From URNF01 sp045638005 (GTDB lineage: Bacteria > Bacillota > Clostridia > Oscillospirales > Acutalibacteraceae): a DNA stretch of 32,317 nucleotides. The translations under genes were made by a program, and so were the position numbers. The stretch's first letter is position 1; every line of letters begins with the position of its first letter. Where the stretch lies: the NCBI GenBank assembly GCA_045638005.1, contig JAZUAN010000042.1:1-32317 (forward strand), in the 5' to 3' direction. Shown here piece after piece: positions 15,380-24,382 of this stretch. The notes beneath the pieces are model-generated. The model was not told the DNA's origin and searched no databases. It was given only the letters and a program-made list of their open reading frames with translations.

Positions 15380-16282
15380 TTACTTAATACCGGAATGAGC
15401 CATAGTGCTCATGACCTTGGATTGCATAAACACGAAGATGATCAAGTTAGGCACAAACATGATCAACGTAGCCGCCGCTGCAACGCCCTGACCGGAAACC
15501 GTACCGGATGCCGACAGAGTGGACAGGTAGAAGGCAAATGTCTTCAAGCTTTCGTTGTTGATAAAGTTTGTAGAAGCCTCGGTCGCACCCCACGCAGACT
15601 GGAAGGTCATAATGGTCAGGGTGGACAACGCCGGTCTTACGAGTGGCATGATAATCTTCAAAAGTATCTGATAATCATTCGCGCCGTCAATGATCGCAGC
15701 CTCGATAAGCGCGTCCGGCAAGCCGTCAATAAACTGCTTGACAAGGAAAACGCCGGTGGGGGTTGCAATCAGCGGAATGACGTTCGCCCAGAAGTTATCC
15801 AAAAGACCGATGTTCGCGATAACAAAGTAACGCGGGATGGCAACAGCCACCGAACAGAACATCAGTGCCAGATTATTGACCTCCATCAAAGCAGGACGCA
15901 GGCGGAAGCGCTTTTTAGAAAGCACATAACCGGCGGAGCAGGAGATAACAATGGTCAACAACACAGTAAGACCGGAGGAGATAATGCTGTTGAACAAATA
16001 ACGGCTGGCAGGGATATTACTGGTGGACGAAATCGCGAACAGTGCGTTAAAGTTATCAAAAGTAGGGTTGCGCACATAGAATCGCGGCGGATAGGCAAAC
16101 AATTCATCAAGGGGTTTGAACGCGTTCATGAAAATGAATACGATCGGCAGCACCATGATGAGACACAGCGGGATCAGAAACGCATAGAATTTCAACTGAC
16201 CCGTAGTAAAGTGTTGCGGATTGATGCCGTTTCTTTTAAGCTTGTAATGTTTTTTCTTTACAGGCTTTTCTCTTCTCATCAT
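15380..16282 (-). CDS. Carbohydrate ABC transporter permease, MalG type (first pair)
   Basis: The 300-aa MalG/LplC-class permease has the first span FYAFLIPLCLIMVLPIVFIFMNAF and the EAA loop EAAIIDGANDYQILLKIIMP near 193-212. About six spans are visible. The frame extends to 16327, but a run of G (16286-16291) forms a ribosome-binding site for the double ATG at 16282/16279, giving a 10-base gap from the upstream permease rather than an overlap. It pairs with that permease. The loop before the last span (ATEASTNFINNESLKTFAFY) is typical of complex-oligosaccharide permeases. It runs directly into the YIP1-domain gene. Confidence 0.93.
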   Translation of the reverse strand: MMRREKPVKKKHYKLKRNGINPQHFTTGQLKFYAFLIPLCLIMVLPIVFIFMNAFKPLDELFAYPPRFYVRNPTFDNFNALFAISSTSNIPASRYLFNSIISSGLTVLLTIVISCSAGYVLSKKRFRLRPALMEVNNLALMFCSVAVAIPRYFVIANIGLLDNFWANVIPLIATPTGVFLVKQFIDGLPDALIEAAIIDGANDYQILLKIIMPLVRPALSTLTIMTFQSAWGATEASTNFINNESLKTFAFYLSTLSASGTVSGQGVAAAATLIMFVPNLIIFVFMQSKVMSTMAHSGIK

Positions 16283-16292
16283 CAATCCCCCC

Positions 16293-17237
16293 TTACTCGT
16301 CCTTGCTGCCCAGTACCTTATTGGCACCTTGGGTCAGCAGGTAAATACCGACCAGCAGCACCACCGAAACGGCAGCTGCATAGCCCATTTCATAACGTAA
16401 GAAACCGTAGTCGTCGATATGTGTAACAATCAACTGACCGGCATAACCGGGCGTCGGGTTTGCACCGGAAAGTGCAGTACCGATGCCGGCGCTGTTGAAG
16501 GTGTTTACGATCGCCATAACAGCGCCGAACAGCATCTGCGGCTTGGCGGAGGGGATGGTCACGTAAATGATCTCCTGGAAACGGTTTTTGATACCGTCGA
16601 TGTAAGCAGCCTCATACAGCTCTTCGTTGACGTTCATGATACCGGATAACATGGAGAGGAAGCCGATGCCCATACTACTCCACAAAGTAACGATGATCAT
16701 GATGGTCAACAGGTGGTCGCTGGAAGACAACCACACGATAGGTTCCTCAATAACGTTGAATTTCAACAGTATATAGTTGAGGTAACCGGATTTGTCACCG
16801 TTGAAGATAACACGCCAAACGGTGGACAGCAGCACGCCGCCGGTCATGGACGGAGAATAAATAATGATCGCCATGATGGTACGGGGCCACCTGGTAACCT
16901 GAGACAACATCCAAGCAAGAATAAAGGACAGCGCATAACCGCCGAGACCAACCCACACCGCATAGGTGATGGTGTTCGGCAAAACGTACTGCATGAACAC
17001 CTCGTCATTGGTGAACAGGTTAATGTAGTTATCAATGCCGATCCAAGAGGGCGCTTGGATGGTGTTGTAATAGGTAAAAGACAGGATAATGGCCGTCGCA
17101 ACCGGAATGACAATAAACAGGATAAACAGGACGGCATACGGTGCTAGAAGGAAGGGAGTGGCGTGCTTAGTGAGAAAATTTCCGCGGGGAAGCCGCAAGC
17201 CTTTTGCTGCACTATTTGCAGAATTTGCTTTTTTCAT
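16293..17237 (-). CDS. Carbohydrate ABC transporter permease, MalF type (first pair)
   Basis: The 314-aa permease has first span PFLLAPYAVLFILFIVIPVA and EAA loop EAAYIDGIKNRFQEIIYVTI near 208-228. Its start ATG overlaps the solute-binding-protein stop by one base (TGATG), so translation is coupled. The N-terminal tail is short (about 25 residues), unlike the MalF partner at 9801-10994. With the next gene it forms the channel most likely served by the 979-aa binding protein encoded just upstream. Confidence 0.93.
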   Translation of the reverse strand: MKKANSANSAAKGLRLPRGNFLTKHATPFLLAPYAVLFILFIVIPVATAIILSFTYYNTIQAPSWIGIDNYINLFTNDEVFMQYVLPNTITYAVWVGLGGYALSFILAWMLSQVTRWPRTIMAIIIYSPSMTGGVLLSTVWRVIFNGDKSGYLNYILLKFNVIEEPIVWLSSSDHLLTIMIIVTLWSSMGIGFLSMLSGIMNVNEELYEAAYIDGIKNRFQEIIYVTIPSAKPQMLFGAVMAIVNTFNSAGIGTALSGANPTPGYAGQLIVTHIDDYGFLRYEMGYAAAVSVVLLVGIYLLTQGANKVLGSKDE

Positions 17238-20176
17238 CAGTTAGGTCCACCCTCCTTTGCCTTTGCTTCTTCTAAAAGTTCCTGGAGATCGTCGATTGCC
17301 TTCATGGAATAGTTCTTGATCATGTTACCTTTTTCATCACAGAAACCGAATTCCTCCAGCTTGCGGATCAATTCACGGTTGGTGATCAAGGTAGCGCGGT
17401 CAATCTCCTCAACCAAGCTCTCTTGGTCAACGACAACGCCGTTCCACACGTCACTGGCCTGACGCTCGATCATGTAGTTAGCGGGATGATAGGTGATTTC
17501 CTTTTGCTGTTTCCACTGCTCCAGGATGGTCGCCTTGTCTTCCTGGCTGTAAGACATCTGCGAGAAAGCATCCAGGTTACCGGTGTTCCAACGGTATTCC
17601 GTACCGTAAGTACCCTGCATCATGTATGCATAGTTAACCTGCGTATCGGTGCTCAACCACCATTTGAGGAAGCTCCAAGCCTGCTCGTCACGGGTAGTGT
17701 TATCAAAGATCATGCACGCAGAACCGGCAGCCGGCTGATAGCGCAGGATGGTGCCGTCCTTCTGCTTGGTACCGGGGGTGAGTGCAATGCCCCATTTACC
17801 CGCAAGCTCGGGAGCCGCCATCTGCAGCTGGATATATGTACCGAAAGTAGCAATACCCATCGGGATCTCACCGTAACGGAAGCTGTTGTAGAAGTTGGGA
17901 ACGGCACTGTTCATGCCATAAATTTCATACAGCTCGGTCATTTCGGTCATGGCGTCCAGGAATTCATCGGTATCGAACGCCGAAGAGGAACCGTCATCGG
18001 TCACATAGCTTGCATCATTCTGGGTCACAAAGGGGTTGGTCGCCGAGAAGCCCTTGTATGCAGTACTGGCCGAAAGCGGAATGTAGAAGTTCATGTTGTA
18101 GCGCAGCAACGTGGGCATCATGTACTTCACGTCATCCCAGGTTTGCGGAATTTCAAGATCCAATGCCTCTAAGATATCCTTGCGGTAGAACAACACATAG
18201 AAGTCTTGCGTTTCCGCAGCACCGTACACGCCGCCGTTATAGGTGGTGGGTACCAGTGCTTCCAGGTTGTAGTGTTCCGCATAGAAGGTGAGGAAATCGG
18301 GATACTCGGTGAGATCCTTCACAGCGTCACGGACAGCGAAGTTGAAGGGCGTACCGATACCCGCGCTCAGCACCACGTCCGGATTGGTCTTGGTAGCATT
18401 CGCAAGCACCAGCTTTTGTTCACTGGGCATGATGGACAACTGAATGTTGGTGCCGTTTTTGGAGTTATAGTCAGCATCGATGATCTGCTGTAACACCTGC
18501 ACATACGGTACCGAACGGTTGATCCAAACGGTAAGCTCGGTGCTCTTTTCAGCACCGGTAGCGGTGTAGTTGCCCTCAGCGGCGTCTGCAGAGAAGGACC
18601 ACACAAACGCTTTTACCGATTCGGCAATGCTGGTAAAGAAACCGGCATTTGCGGCTTCAATATCCTCGCAGTCACCGATAAAGAAGCAATCCACGTCCAT
18701 GGGCATGCTATTGAGGGAAGCAAGCACGTTACCGAGATATTTGGTAACCGCGTTATCACCCTGGCTGATCAGATCGGTTTTATTGGGGATCTGATTGGGC
18801 TTTTTGAGCAGTTTGCGCAACTGCTCGGAAGCATACGGCAAACTGTCGGCGTAAGCGGGAGAATCACCGCTGATCTCCGTCAAAGTCGCATACAACGCAT
18901 CGATGCGTTTGGCAAACGCTTCGATATCATCCATCGCATTGGGCATGTAGTATTCCATGTTCCAAGTACGGTTGACGTCGGTCTGACCGGCGGTCAGTTT
19001 CTGGATGTCCATACCGAAAGCGTTGACATCTTCCATCAAGGTGACGATATCGTCATACACCGCCTGCAGGGGGCCGAGGGAAACTTCCATAGCAAGCGTA
19101 TGCGTGCCGGCGGTCAGATACACCTTGGCAGGTTCACCGTTCACTTCCAACACCTTGTTAGCAAACTTATTGGTTCTGGTGTTTTCAAAAGCAGCGGTTT
19201 CCCACTCTGCGAACGGTACGGCACCGTCGATCTCGATGGTGCGGTATACCGGCTTATTGGTATCGGAATTCTGCTTGTAGCGCAGACCCAGCTGATAATA
19301 GCCGTCCTTTTCCACTTCGAACTCCCACAGAACCTTTTGTCCGGTAGAATTCCACGCGCCGCCCTCCAAAACGTTCAGCAGCTTGCGGTAGGTGTCATAC
19401 GGCGCCAAAGCAGCATTCTTGACAGAGCTGCCGCGGATAAAGGAGTCGGACTTAACCATATATTCAACCGCTTCAATGGTAACCGTCTCAGCGACCACGT
19501 CGCCCTTCCCGTTTTTGGCAAGATATTCCTCATAGGTGGGAATTTCCTGCACCTTATTGACATAGATGGCAGTGATCACCATGTCCTGAGACTGCGGTGA
19601 GAATTTAATATTCTGTACGCCGGCTTTCCATTCAAAGGTAAGGGTAGCCATATCGGTATCGCGATAATCGTCCAGCACATCCAGATAAGGCTCGGTAATC
19701 GCGATCTGCTCCGGTACCATCTCGTTACCTTTGCGGTCGGTGCCGTATACGGAATTCGCATCCGCCCATAATAGCGGCAGCGAAGCCACGTATTCCTCGC
19801 CGTTAACGGTCATATCCACCAGACAGTCTATGTAAAGGGCGTCTTTAGGATAATACTTAACAGCGATCTCATATGTACCGGCCTCCGCGACAGGTACATC
19901 AAACGATAAAACCGCCCTGGGGGCCAAAGTGACCTTGCCGTTTTTAACATTGACGTCTTTATCGTTGATCTTCGCGGTAGACCAATCCAGTTTCCAAGCA
20001 CCGTCAATGCGGCTCTCACTCGTCCAGGACGATATAGAAGATGCGGTGTAGCGCGGGTCTCCGGAAGGCAGAGTAGCCTTGCTGGTTTCCTCGGAGGCGG
20101 CCAGGCAGGGCGTTACTGTTCCCAAAAGCAGCGCCAAAGCCAGTACCAAACTGACCACTTTCTTCTTTTTGAGCAT
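17237..20176 (-). CDS. Large extracellular solute-binding protein with N-terminal beta-sandwich domains
   Basis: The 979-aa secreted protein has a signal peptide (1-30, LKKKKVVSLVLALALLLG core). Residues ~40-220 and ~245-400 look like two carbohydrate-binding beta-sandwich domains (AGTYEIAVKYYPKDALYIDC; KDGYYQLGLRYKQNSD). From about 540 a family-1 sugar-binding fold follows (ELTVWINRSVPYVQVLQQII, DFYVLFYRKDILEALDLEIP, GIALTPG, RQASDVWNGVV). Ordinary binding proteins are 400-450 aa. The signal peptide has VTPCLAAS rather than a clean lipobox, so lipid anchoring is doubtful and how it is held at the cell is open. The frame extends to 20284, but GGAGGTG stands before ATG 20176. It is the first gene of the operon and partner of the permease pair that follows. 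Confidence 0.88.
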   Translation of the reverse strand: MLKKKKVVSLVLALALLLGTVTPCLAASEETSKATLPSGDPRYTASSISSWTSESRIDGAWKLDWSTAKINDKDVNVKNGKVTLAPRAVLSFDVPVAEAGTYEIAVKYYPKDALYIDCLVDMTVNGEEYVASLPLLWADANSVYGTDRKGNEMVPEQIAITEPYLDVLDDYRDTDMATLTFEWKAGVQNIKFSPQSQDMVITAIYVNKVQEIPTYEEYLAKNGKGDVVAETVTIEAVEYMVKSDSFIRGSSVKNAALAPYDTYRKLLNVLEGGAWNSTGQKVLWEFEVEKDGYYQLGLRYKQNSDTNKPVYRTIEIDGAVPFAEWETAAFENTRTNKFANKVLEVNGEPAKVYLTAGTHTLAMEVSLGPLQAVYDDIVTLMEDVNAFGMDIQKLTAGQTDVNRTWNMEYYMPNAMDDIEAFAKRIDALYATLTEISGDSPAYADSLPYASEQLRKLLKKPNQIPNKTDLISQGDNAVTKYLGNVLASLNSMPMDVDCFFIGDCEDIEAANAGFFTSIAESVKAFVWSFSADAAEGNYTATGAEKSTELTVWINRSVPYVQVLQQIIDADYNSKNGTNIQLSIMPSEQKLVLANATKTNPDVVLSAGIGTPFNFAVRDAVKDLTEYPDFLTFYAEHYNLEALVPTTYNGGVYGAAETQDFYVLFYRKDILEALDLEIPQTWDDVKYMMPTLLRYNMNFYIPLSASTAYKGFSATNPFVTQNDASYVTDDGSSSAFDTDEFLDAMTEMTELYEIYGMNSAVPNFYNSFRYGEIPMGIATFGTYIQLQMAAPELAGKWGIALTPGTKQKDGTILRYQPAAGSACMIFDNTTRDEQAWSFLKWWLSTDTQVNYAYMMQGTYGTEYRWNTGNLDAFSQMSYSQEDKATILEQWKQQKEITYHPANYMIERQASDVWNGVVVDQESLVEEIDRATLITNRELIRKLEEFGFCDEKGNMIKNYSMKAIDDLQELLEEAKAKEGGPN

Positions 20177-20340
20177 TCTGTTCACCTCCGTAAAATGTAA
20201 ACAATAAATTTGATTTGCGGCAATCACGTATATGACTGCCTTTCTGTTTTCTGATTGCCCCGCGCAGCGCTCATTTTTAGACATAAACCGCGATATATGT
20301 CAAAAAACCGCTCTATTCCACGGTGTACAATACCACAATG
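20177..20340 (-). promoter_or_regulatory. Long structured leader of the transport operon
   Basis: About 160 nt separate the promoter from the first start codon. It holds an 8-bp hairpin (20219-20226 with 20252-20259, GGCAATCA/TGATTGCC, 25-base loop) and, near the start of the transcript, an inverted repeat GACATA/TATGTC (20280-20285, 20296-20301) with a 10-base gap that could be an operator. I recognise no known riboswitch. Confidence 0.5.
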
Positions 20341-20369
20341 ATTATAGCACTAGGCGCAATGTTTGTCAA
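20341..20369 (-). promoter_or_regulatory. Consensus sigma-A promoter of the transport operon
   Basis: On the minus strand TTGACA (20369-20364), a 17-bp spacer and TATAAT (20346-20341) match consensus perfectly. Transcription should begin near 20334. Such a strong promoter implies control by a repressor, by the leader, or high constitutive expression. Confidence 0.92.
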
Positions 20370-20556
20370 TAATCAAGGTAGCAAAAGCGCTGGTTTCAAA
20401 ACAGAGAAATACGCGTGTTAAAATTAGTCATTTTTACCAAAAATTGCTTCCTTTTTTTGGAAAGTACCACTGTTCTTTTTGGCATGCCTGTCCAGATCGT
20501 AGGGGCGAATACTCCTCCTCCGTGGGTTTATATGTTTTCATACCAGATATGCCAAT
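20370..20556. other. Non-coding gap with a partial palindromic-repeat relative
   Basis: No gene is seen. CGTAGGGGCGAATACTCCTCC at 20498-20518 shares the CGTAGGG start of the palindromic units at 2186 and 2242 but lacks the matching second arm, so it may be a decayed copy. The rest is AT-rich upstream DNA of the operon promoter. Confidence 0.4.
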
Positions 20557-20593
20557 AAAAAAGTTGCCCGTCTAAAAGACGGGCAACTTTTTT
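20557..20593. terminator. Bidirectional terminator after the GH31 gene
   Basis: A perfect stem (AAAAAAGTTGCCCGTCT at 20557-20573, partner 20577-20593), three-base loop, T/A runs on both sides. It lies 44 bases beyond the GH31 stop and separates GH31 from the seven-gene operon. Confidence 0.93.
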
Positions 20594-20636
20594 ATTATTG
20601 CTTTTTACACCACTTGTACGGTGCTAAGATGAAGGT

Positions 20637-23600
20637 TTATTCCTCACTGCCGGGGAAATCTATGGGAGATTCCTCGACGTCGGCAGCAGCCACAGCAGCT
20701 TCTGCAGCCTTCTTCTTTTTCTTGAGAATCAGCAGAATCAGCAGCACGATGCCTGTTAGAGCAACCAAACCGCCACCGGCGATCCAAACGACCGGCGAAA
20801 TCGTAGAAGTAGAAATAAGATACTTCTTTCTCTTCTTCTTTTTGTTCTTGCCGTCAGCGTCTTCATCCTCTTCTTCCTCATCGTCGGTGAGTTCTTCATC
20901 GTCGGTGAGTTCCTCGTCGTCGGTGAATTCTTCATCGTCGGTGAATTCTTCATCGTCGGTGGATTCTTCATCGTCAGTGGATTCTTCATCGGAAGCGTCT
21001 TCGTCATCGGAAGCGTCTTCGTCATCGGAAGCGTCTTCGTCATCGGAAGCATCTTCGTCATCGGAAGCGTCTTCGTCATCGGAAGCGTCTTCGTCATCGG
21101 AAGCGTCCTCGTCGTCGGAAGCGTCTTCGTCATCGGAAGCGTCTTCGTCATCGGAAGCATCTTCGTCATCGGAAGGCTCTTCTTCCTCTTCCCAAGCATC
21201 CTCGAGGTCTTCTTCTTCGTCATACTCGGGAAGTTCGGAATCGTCTTCTGGCAGCGGAACAAAATCGTCCGGCGGATACACCTCAAACGAGTACAAAGAA
21301 GGCTGTGCCAACGCATCACCTTTTTCGACCATGGTCAAACGCAGGTCAAGTGCACGAATATCCAGGGAAGAATCAATGTCAATCACATCAATCGAACCGA
21401 TGCCATCCACAACCGTATGTGCATCCCCATCATATTCGGTCAGCAGATACCAGTTCTCTCCATCGAGAGAATACTCAATATCATAATCATCGTAGAAGCC
21501 CACAGCCCATCTGCAAACGATACGACCAATCTTCTGCGGTTCATTGCTGTCAAGGGACATAAAGGTGCTACGACCGGAGGTGGAGGGCAATTGATAGGTG
21601 GTGGAATAATCACCGTCAAATATCGCCTCTACCGCGTTGTAAACAGGTGAAGTCAATGCATAGGCTTTATAGTTTGTAATACCCTTGACAATAGATACCT
21701 CTTTCCAACCGGTAGGCAGGTAAATGGTGGTGAGACCACTGCGCTCAACGTAATAGCCATACTCTTCATTAAAGTAGTCAGGCATATGATCAAGACGCTT
21801 GAGAGTCGTGCCGTCATATGTGATTTCAGCAGCGGTGACACCAAGAGCCAAGATGGTATTGCGAGGTGAACCCTCATCGTTGGTAATGGTGAAGGTCGAA
21901 TTGCTTATCGGCTTGCTGGTATAAACCTCGGTATGAGAGTTATACGTGCGGAAATTGGTGGTATTTCCATCCATTACATGAATGGTGGAAGTGCGCTCCT
22001 GATCCGGCGGGGTGATCAGCAGAGAATCGTGCGGCTCATACTGGAAGTCGTAGCCGTAGTCATTCTCATCATGCATCTCAGTGCCAAGCGTCAGGCTTTC
22101 GGGCAGATCAATCGCTTTCACAGCGCCATCCTTCACGAAAACAGGCATAAACGCGGTGGGGGCCTGAGCAGTAATAGTCTGTCCGCCCTCATAACGCTCA
22201 TAAGTGAACAAGCTATACCAGGTATCGCCGTCAGGTAGAGCGACATCCAAGCAGTATTGTTTGTCCTGGCCCACAACACAAACCAAGAAATCGTCACAGA
22301 ACAGATACTGGTTGTCAATGTTGACAAGCTTTAATTCGTAGGGATACGCTATCATCATACCCTTAATGATCGGGTTGGAGGTTTTGTTAGCATCCATTGC
22401 CGCGCTCATCACAGTGGGAACGATATTCTTGCGGAAATAGTAGTAGGTACCGAAATTCTGCGCGTTAGCGCTCCCCTGCTCCCACGGCATATGGATGTTA
22501 ACTCCGTGTTGGCGCATCCAGGGAGAGAAAGTGGATACCACCATCCAACGGGACATGAGATCATTGCTCATCTTGCCGGTCAAACCACCAAAGTCACCAC
22601 CATACAGGTTGAAGCCGCCAGAACCCATAGAGATCAATGCGCGAACCTGTTTTCTGAGGCCCTCCCAGTTGGTGTGTTGGTCGCCTAAGAAGTTACCGAC
22701 AAAGTACTGCGAACCAGCGCAGCCGGAACGTTCAAAGATAACATAGTCGCCATTCCAGAACTCATTCCATGCTTGCTCAATAGATTTCGCATAATAATAG
22801 GAGTTCAAGTTGTGCATTTCCATGCCGGTCAACCCGTTAAAGCAGGTGCCTCTAAAGGTGAATTCCTCACCATAGTCCACCATGGATCCGGAAACACCCC
22901 ACTCCCAATGTTGCTTCAAGCGAGCAGTGATTACCTTTGCAGCGTTGGGATTGGAGAAGTCATACCAGAAACTCGATTGGAACTGATAGAAACCAAGTTT
23001 CTCCAAAAGCAGCGTAACATGCGGATACGGATAACCGGTGGACGCATAGGTGCCATCAGCATTTTTTATGGGGAATCTCTCTATACCCGGTAAATAGTCA
23101 GCCATGCTGGTTTCATCTGAGCCGGGATAGAACCACGTGAGTGAGCGAATACCGCGCTCATTCTGATACTGAATATTGAGCGCTTGGGTCGAGTTCTGTC
23201 CCTCACCATACATCGCTTCGGGATAGAAATTGTAGTTATCAGCATACCCTTCCAGAAGATCAATCATGTTCTGGTAAGAGTTCATTTTTCTTGTGGTTTG
23301 GAAGCACTTATTGCCGGCGCCGGTCCAAAAGCCGAAGGTCCACTCGTTGTACATACCGGAGGTACCGGTCAAATCGGTGTACTTCTTTAAATTTTCCAGC
23401 GGCGTGCCGGACCACAGATAAAAATCGAGCTTATCGCCCCAGAATTCGAGAGCGTACTTGTGTTCATTGGACCAGCCCATATCCGCCTCGCCGGGATAAA
23501 ACATGTTAAACCAAACAGAATATCCGCGGTTGCTGTGGAAAAGCGGTACATTATTATACGCAAAATCGACTGCCGACCAAGCGTCTACATTGGTCAAGGA

Positions 23601-24227
23601 AGTATAATACCCCACCTGATTGGCGGCATTATACCGTTCACCGCCCTGATAAACACCTTCAAGATCGGTCAACGGAAGTTCTACTAATGTTTTTACAATC
23701 TCGTTTTTACGGCTATATCCAAAGGAAATTTGTTTGTTGGAAATGTTTACAAGCTTTGTTCCTTTGGAATTCAAAACATCAAATCGAAAACCGTCACTAT
23801 ATTCATGAAAGCGTAAAATAGTACCATCGCTGCCGGTCATGATGACCGCACCGGAACTATCTTTTCTATAGTCAATGGTAGCAATACTTTCAGGCTCGAA
23901 AAGACCCGCATTGCTCACTTCGAGCGTTTCCTGGTACTCGTGCTTAGACTGTAACCGGAAACCGCCTTCTGCAGGCAAAGAAATATACAACTGCTCCACA
24001 TGTGTGCCTGCAGTAGTCGTGATCACAAAATAGTTAGCCAACTGCTCTGTTTTTACCACGCTGCCCAACGCATACCATTCGTGATTAGGAATGATCGGAG
24101 GATTAGATATTCTTTCGGCATATGTCCACTCATATTCCTTTTTTGCAAAGGACGTCGTGACAAAACAGGTCAACAACAAAAGCGTACAACAAGTAATCGC
24201 GACTATCTTTAACAGCTTTTTCTTCAT
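20637..24227 (-). CDS. Secreted, membrane-anchored GH31 glycosidase with discoidin-like domain and acidic repeats
   Basis: The 1196-aa protein starts with a signal peptide (1-28). The GH31 retaining alpha-glycosidase core covers about 40-760. The nucleophile is probably D451 in GSMVDYGEEF and the acid/base D516 in GDQHTNWEGL, followed by NLYGGDFGGL. The DYGE loop looks more like the YihQ-type branch than the WxDMNE branch, but the substrate is unknown. An F5/8C (CBM32-like) domain follows (~854-982). Then come acidic hexapeptide repeats (about 1017-1113, SDDEDA and TDDEE types), a basic patch KNKKKKRKK, one membrane span (~1141-1166) and a charged cytoplasmic tail. There is no LPXTG. The enzyme would be held on the membrane with the repeats spanning the wall. 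It has its own terminator and no obvious promoter. Confidence 0.9.
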   Translation of the reverse strand: MKKKLLKIVAITCCTLLLLTCFVTTSFAKKEYEWTYAERISNPPIIPNHEWYALGSVVKTEQLANYFVITTTAGTHVEQLYISLPAEGGFRLQSKHEYQETLEVSNAGLFEPESIATIDYRKDSSGAVIMTGSDGTILRFHEYSDGFRFDVLNSKGTKLVNISNKQISFGYSRKNEIVKTLVELPLTDLEGVYQGGERYNAANQVGYYTSLTNVDAWSAVDFAYNNVPLFHSNRGYSVWFNMFYPGEADMGWSNEHKYALEFWGDKLDFYLWSGTPLENLKKYTDLTGTSGMYNEWTFGFWTGAGNKCFQTTRKMNSYQNMIDLLEGYADNYNFYPEAMYGEGQNSTQALNIQYQNERGIRSLTWFYPGSDETSMADYLPGIERFPIKNADGTYASTGYPYPHVTLLLEKLGFYQFQSSFWYDFSNPNAAKVITARLKQHWEWGVSGSMVDYGEEFTFRGTCFNGLTGMEMHNLNSYYYAKSIEQAWNEFWNGDYVIFERSGCAGSQYFVGNFLGDQHTNWEGLRKQVRALISMGSGGFNLYGGDFGGLTGKMSNDLMSRWMVVSTFSPWMRQHGVNIHMPWEQGSANAQNFGTYYYFRKNIVPTVMSAAMDANKTSNPIIKGMMIAYPYELKLVNIDNQYLFCDDFLVCVVGQDKQYCLDVALPDGDTWYSLFTYERYEGGQTITAQAPTAFMPVFVKDGAVKAIDLPESLTLGTEMHDENDYGYDFQYEPHDSLLITPPDQERTSTIHVMDGNTTNFRTYNSHTEVYTSKPISNSTFTITNDEGSPRNTILALGVTAAEITYDGTTLKRLDHMPDYFNEEYGYYVERSGLTTIYLPTGWKEVSIVKGITNYKAYALTSPVYNAVEAIFDGDYSTTYQLPSTSGRSTFMSLDSNEPQKIGRIVCRWAVGFYDDYDIEYSLDGENWYLLTEYDGDAHTVVDGIGSIDVIDIDSSLDIRALDLRLTMVEKGDALAQPSLYSFEVYPPDDFVPLPEDDSELPEYDEEEDLEDAWEEEEEPSDDEDASDDEDASDDEDASDDEDASDDEDASDDEDASDDEDASDDEDASDDEDASDDEDASDEESTDDEESTDDEEFTDDEEFTDDEELTDDEELTDDEEEEDEDADGKNKKKKRKKYLISTSTISPVVWIAGGGLVALTGIVLLILLILKKKKKAAEAAVAAADVEESPIDFPGSEE
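20870..21180 (-). repeat. 18-bp tandem repeats encoding acidic hexapeptides
   Basis: About ten copies of an 18-bp unit (plus strand TCTTCGTCATCGGAAGCG with few changes) cover 20998-21177 and encode SDDEDA. Next to them (about 20890-20997) are six to seven related 18-bp units encoding TDDEE plus S, F or L. Near-identical units imply recent copy-number change. They lie inside the GH31 gene, keeping frame. Confidence 0.92.
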
Positions 24228-24333
24228 GCTACCTCACCAACCTTTCTCTCAAAATTTAAGATGATACAAATATCCTAATGCACCCCTTGCTATAGCGAGC
24301 AAAGTGTACAAATGTGATCAAATAACATCCCAA

Positions 24334-24374
24334 ATCACACGCAACAAAGCCTTATCAGATTTGTTGCGTGTGAT
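24334..24374 (-). terminator. Hairpin after the lipoprotein gene
   Basis: Perfect 15-bp arms, ATCACACGCAACAAA (24334-24348) and its complement (24360-24374), loop of 11. It starts 9 bases beyond the stop at 24383. The exit T-run on the minus strand is short (TTT), so read-through into GH31 is possible; GH31 has no clear promoter of its own in 24228-24333. Confidence 0.7.
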
Positions 24375-24382
24375 CGTCGCTA

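Noticed and set aside
15278..16426. 382-aa plus-strand open frame opposite the MalG-type permease
   Set aside because: Polar, His/Arg/Gln-rich shadow of a membrane protein with a clear EAA loop on the other strand.
20890..21180. Possible CRISPR array
   Set aside because: The 18-bp units are directly adjacent with no unique spacers and are in-frame protein repeats.
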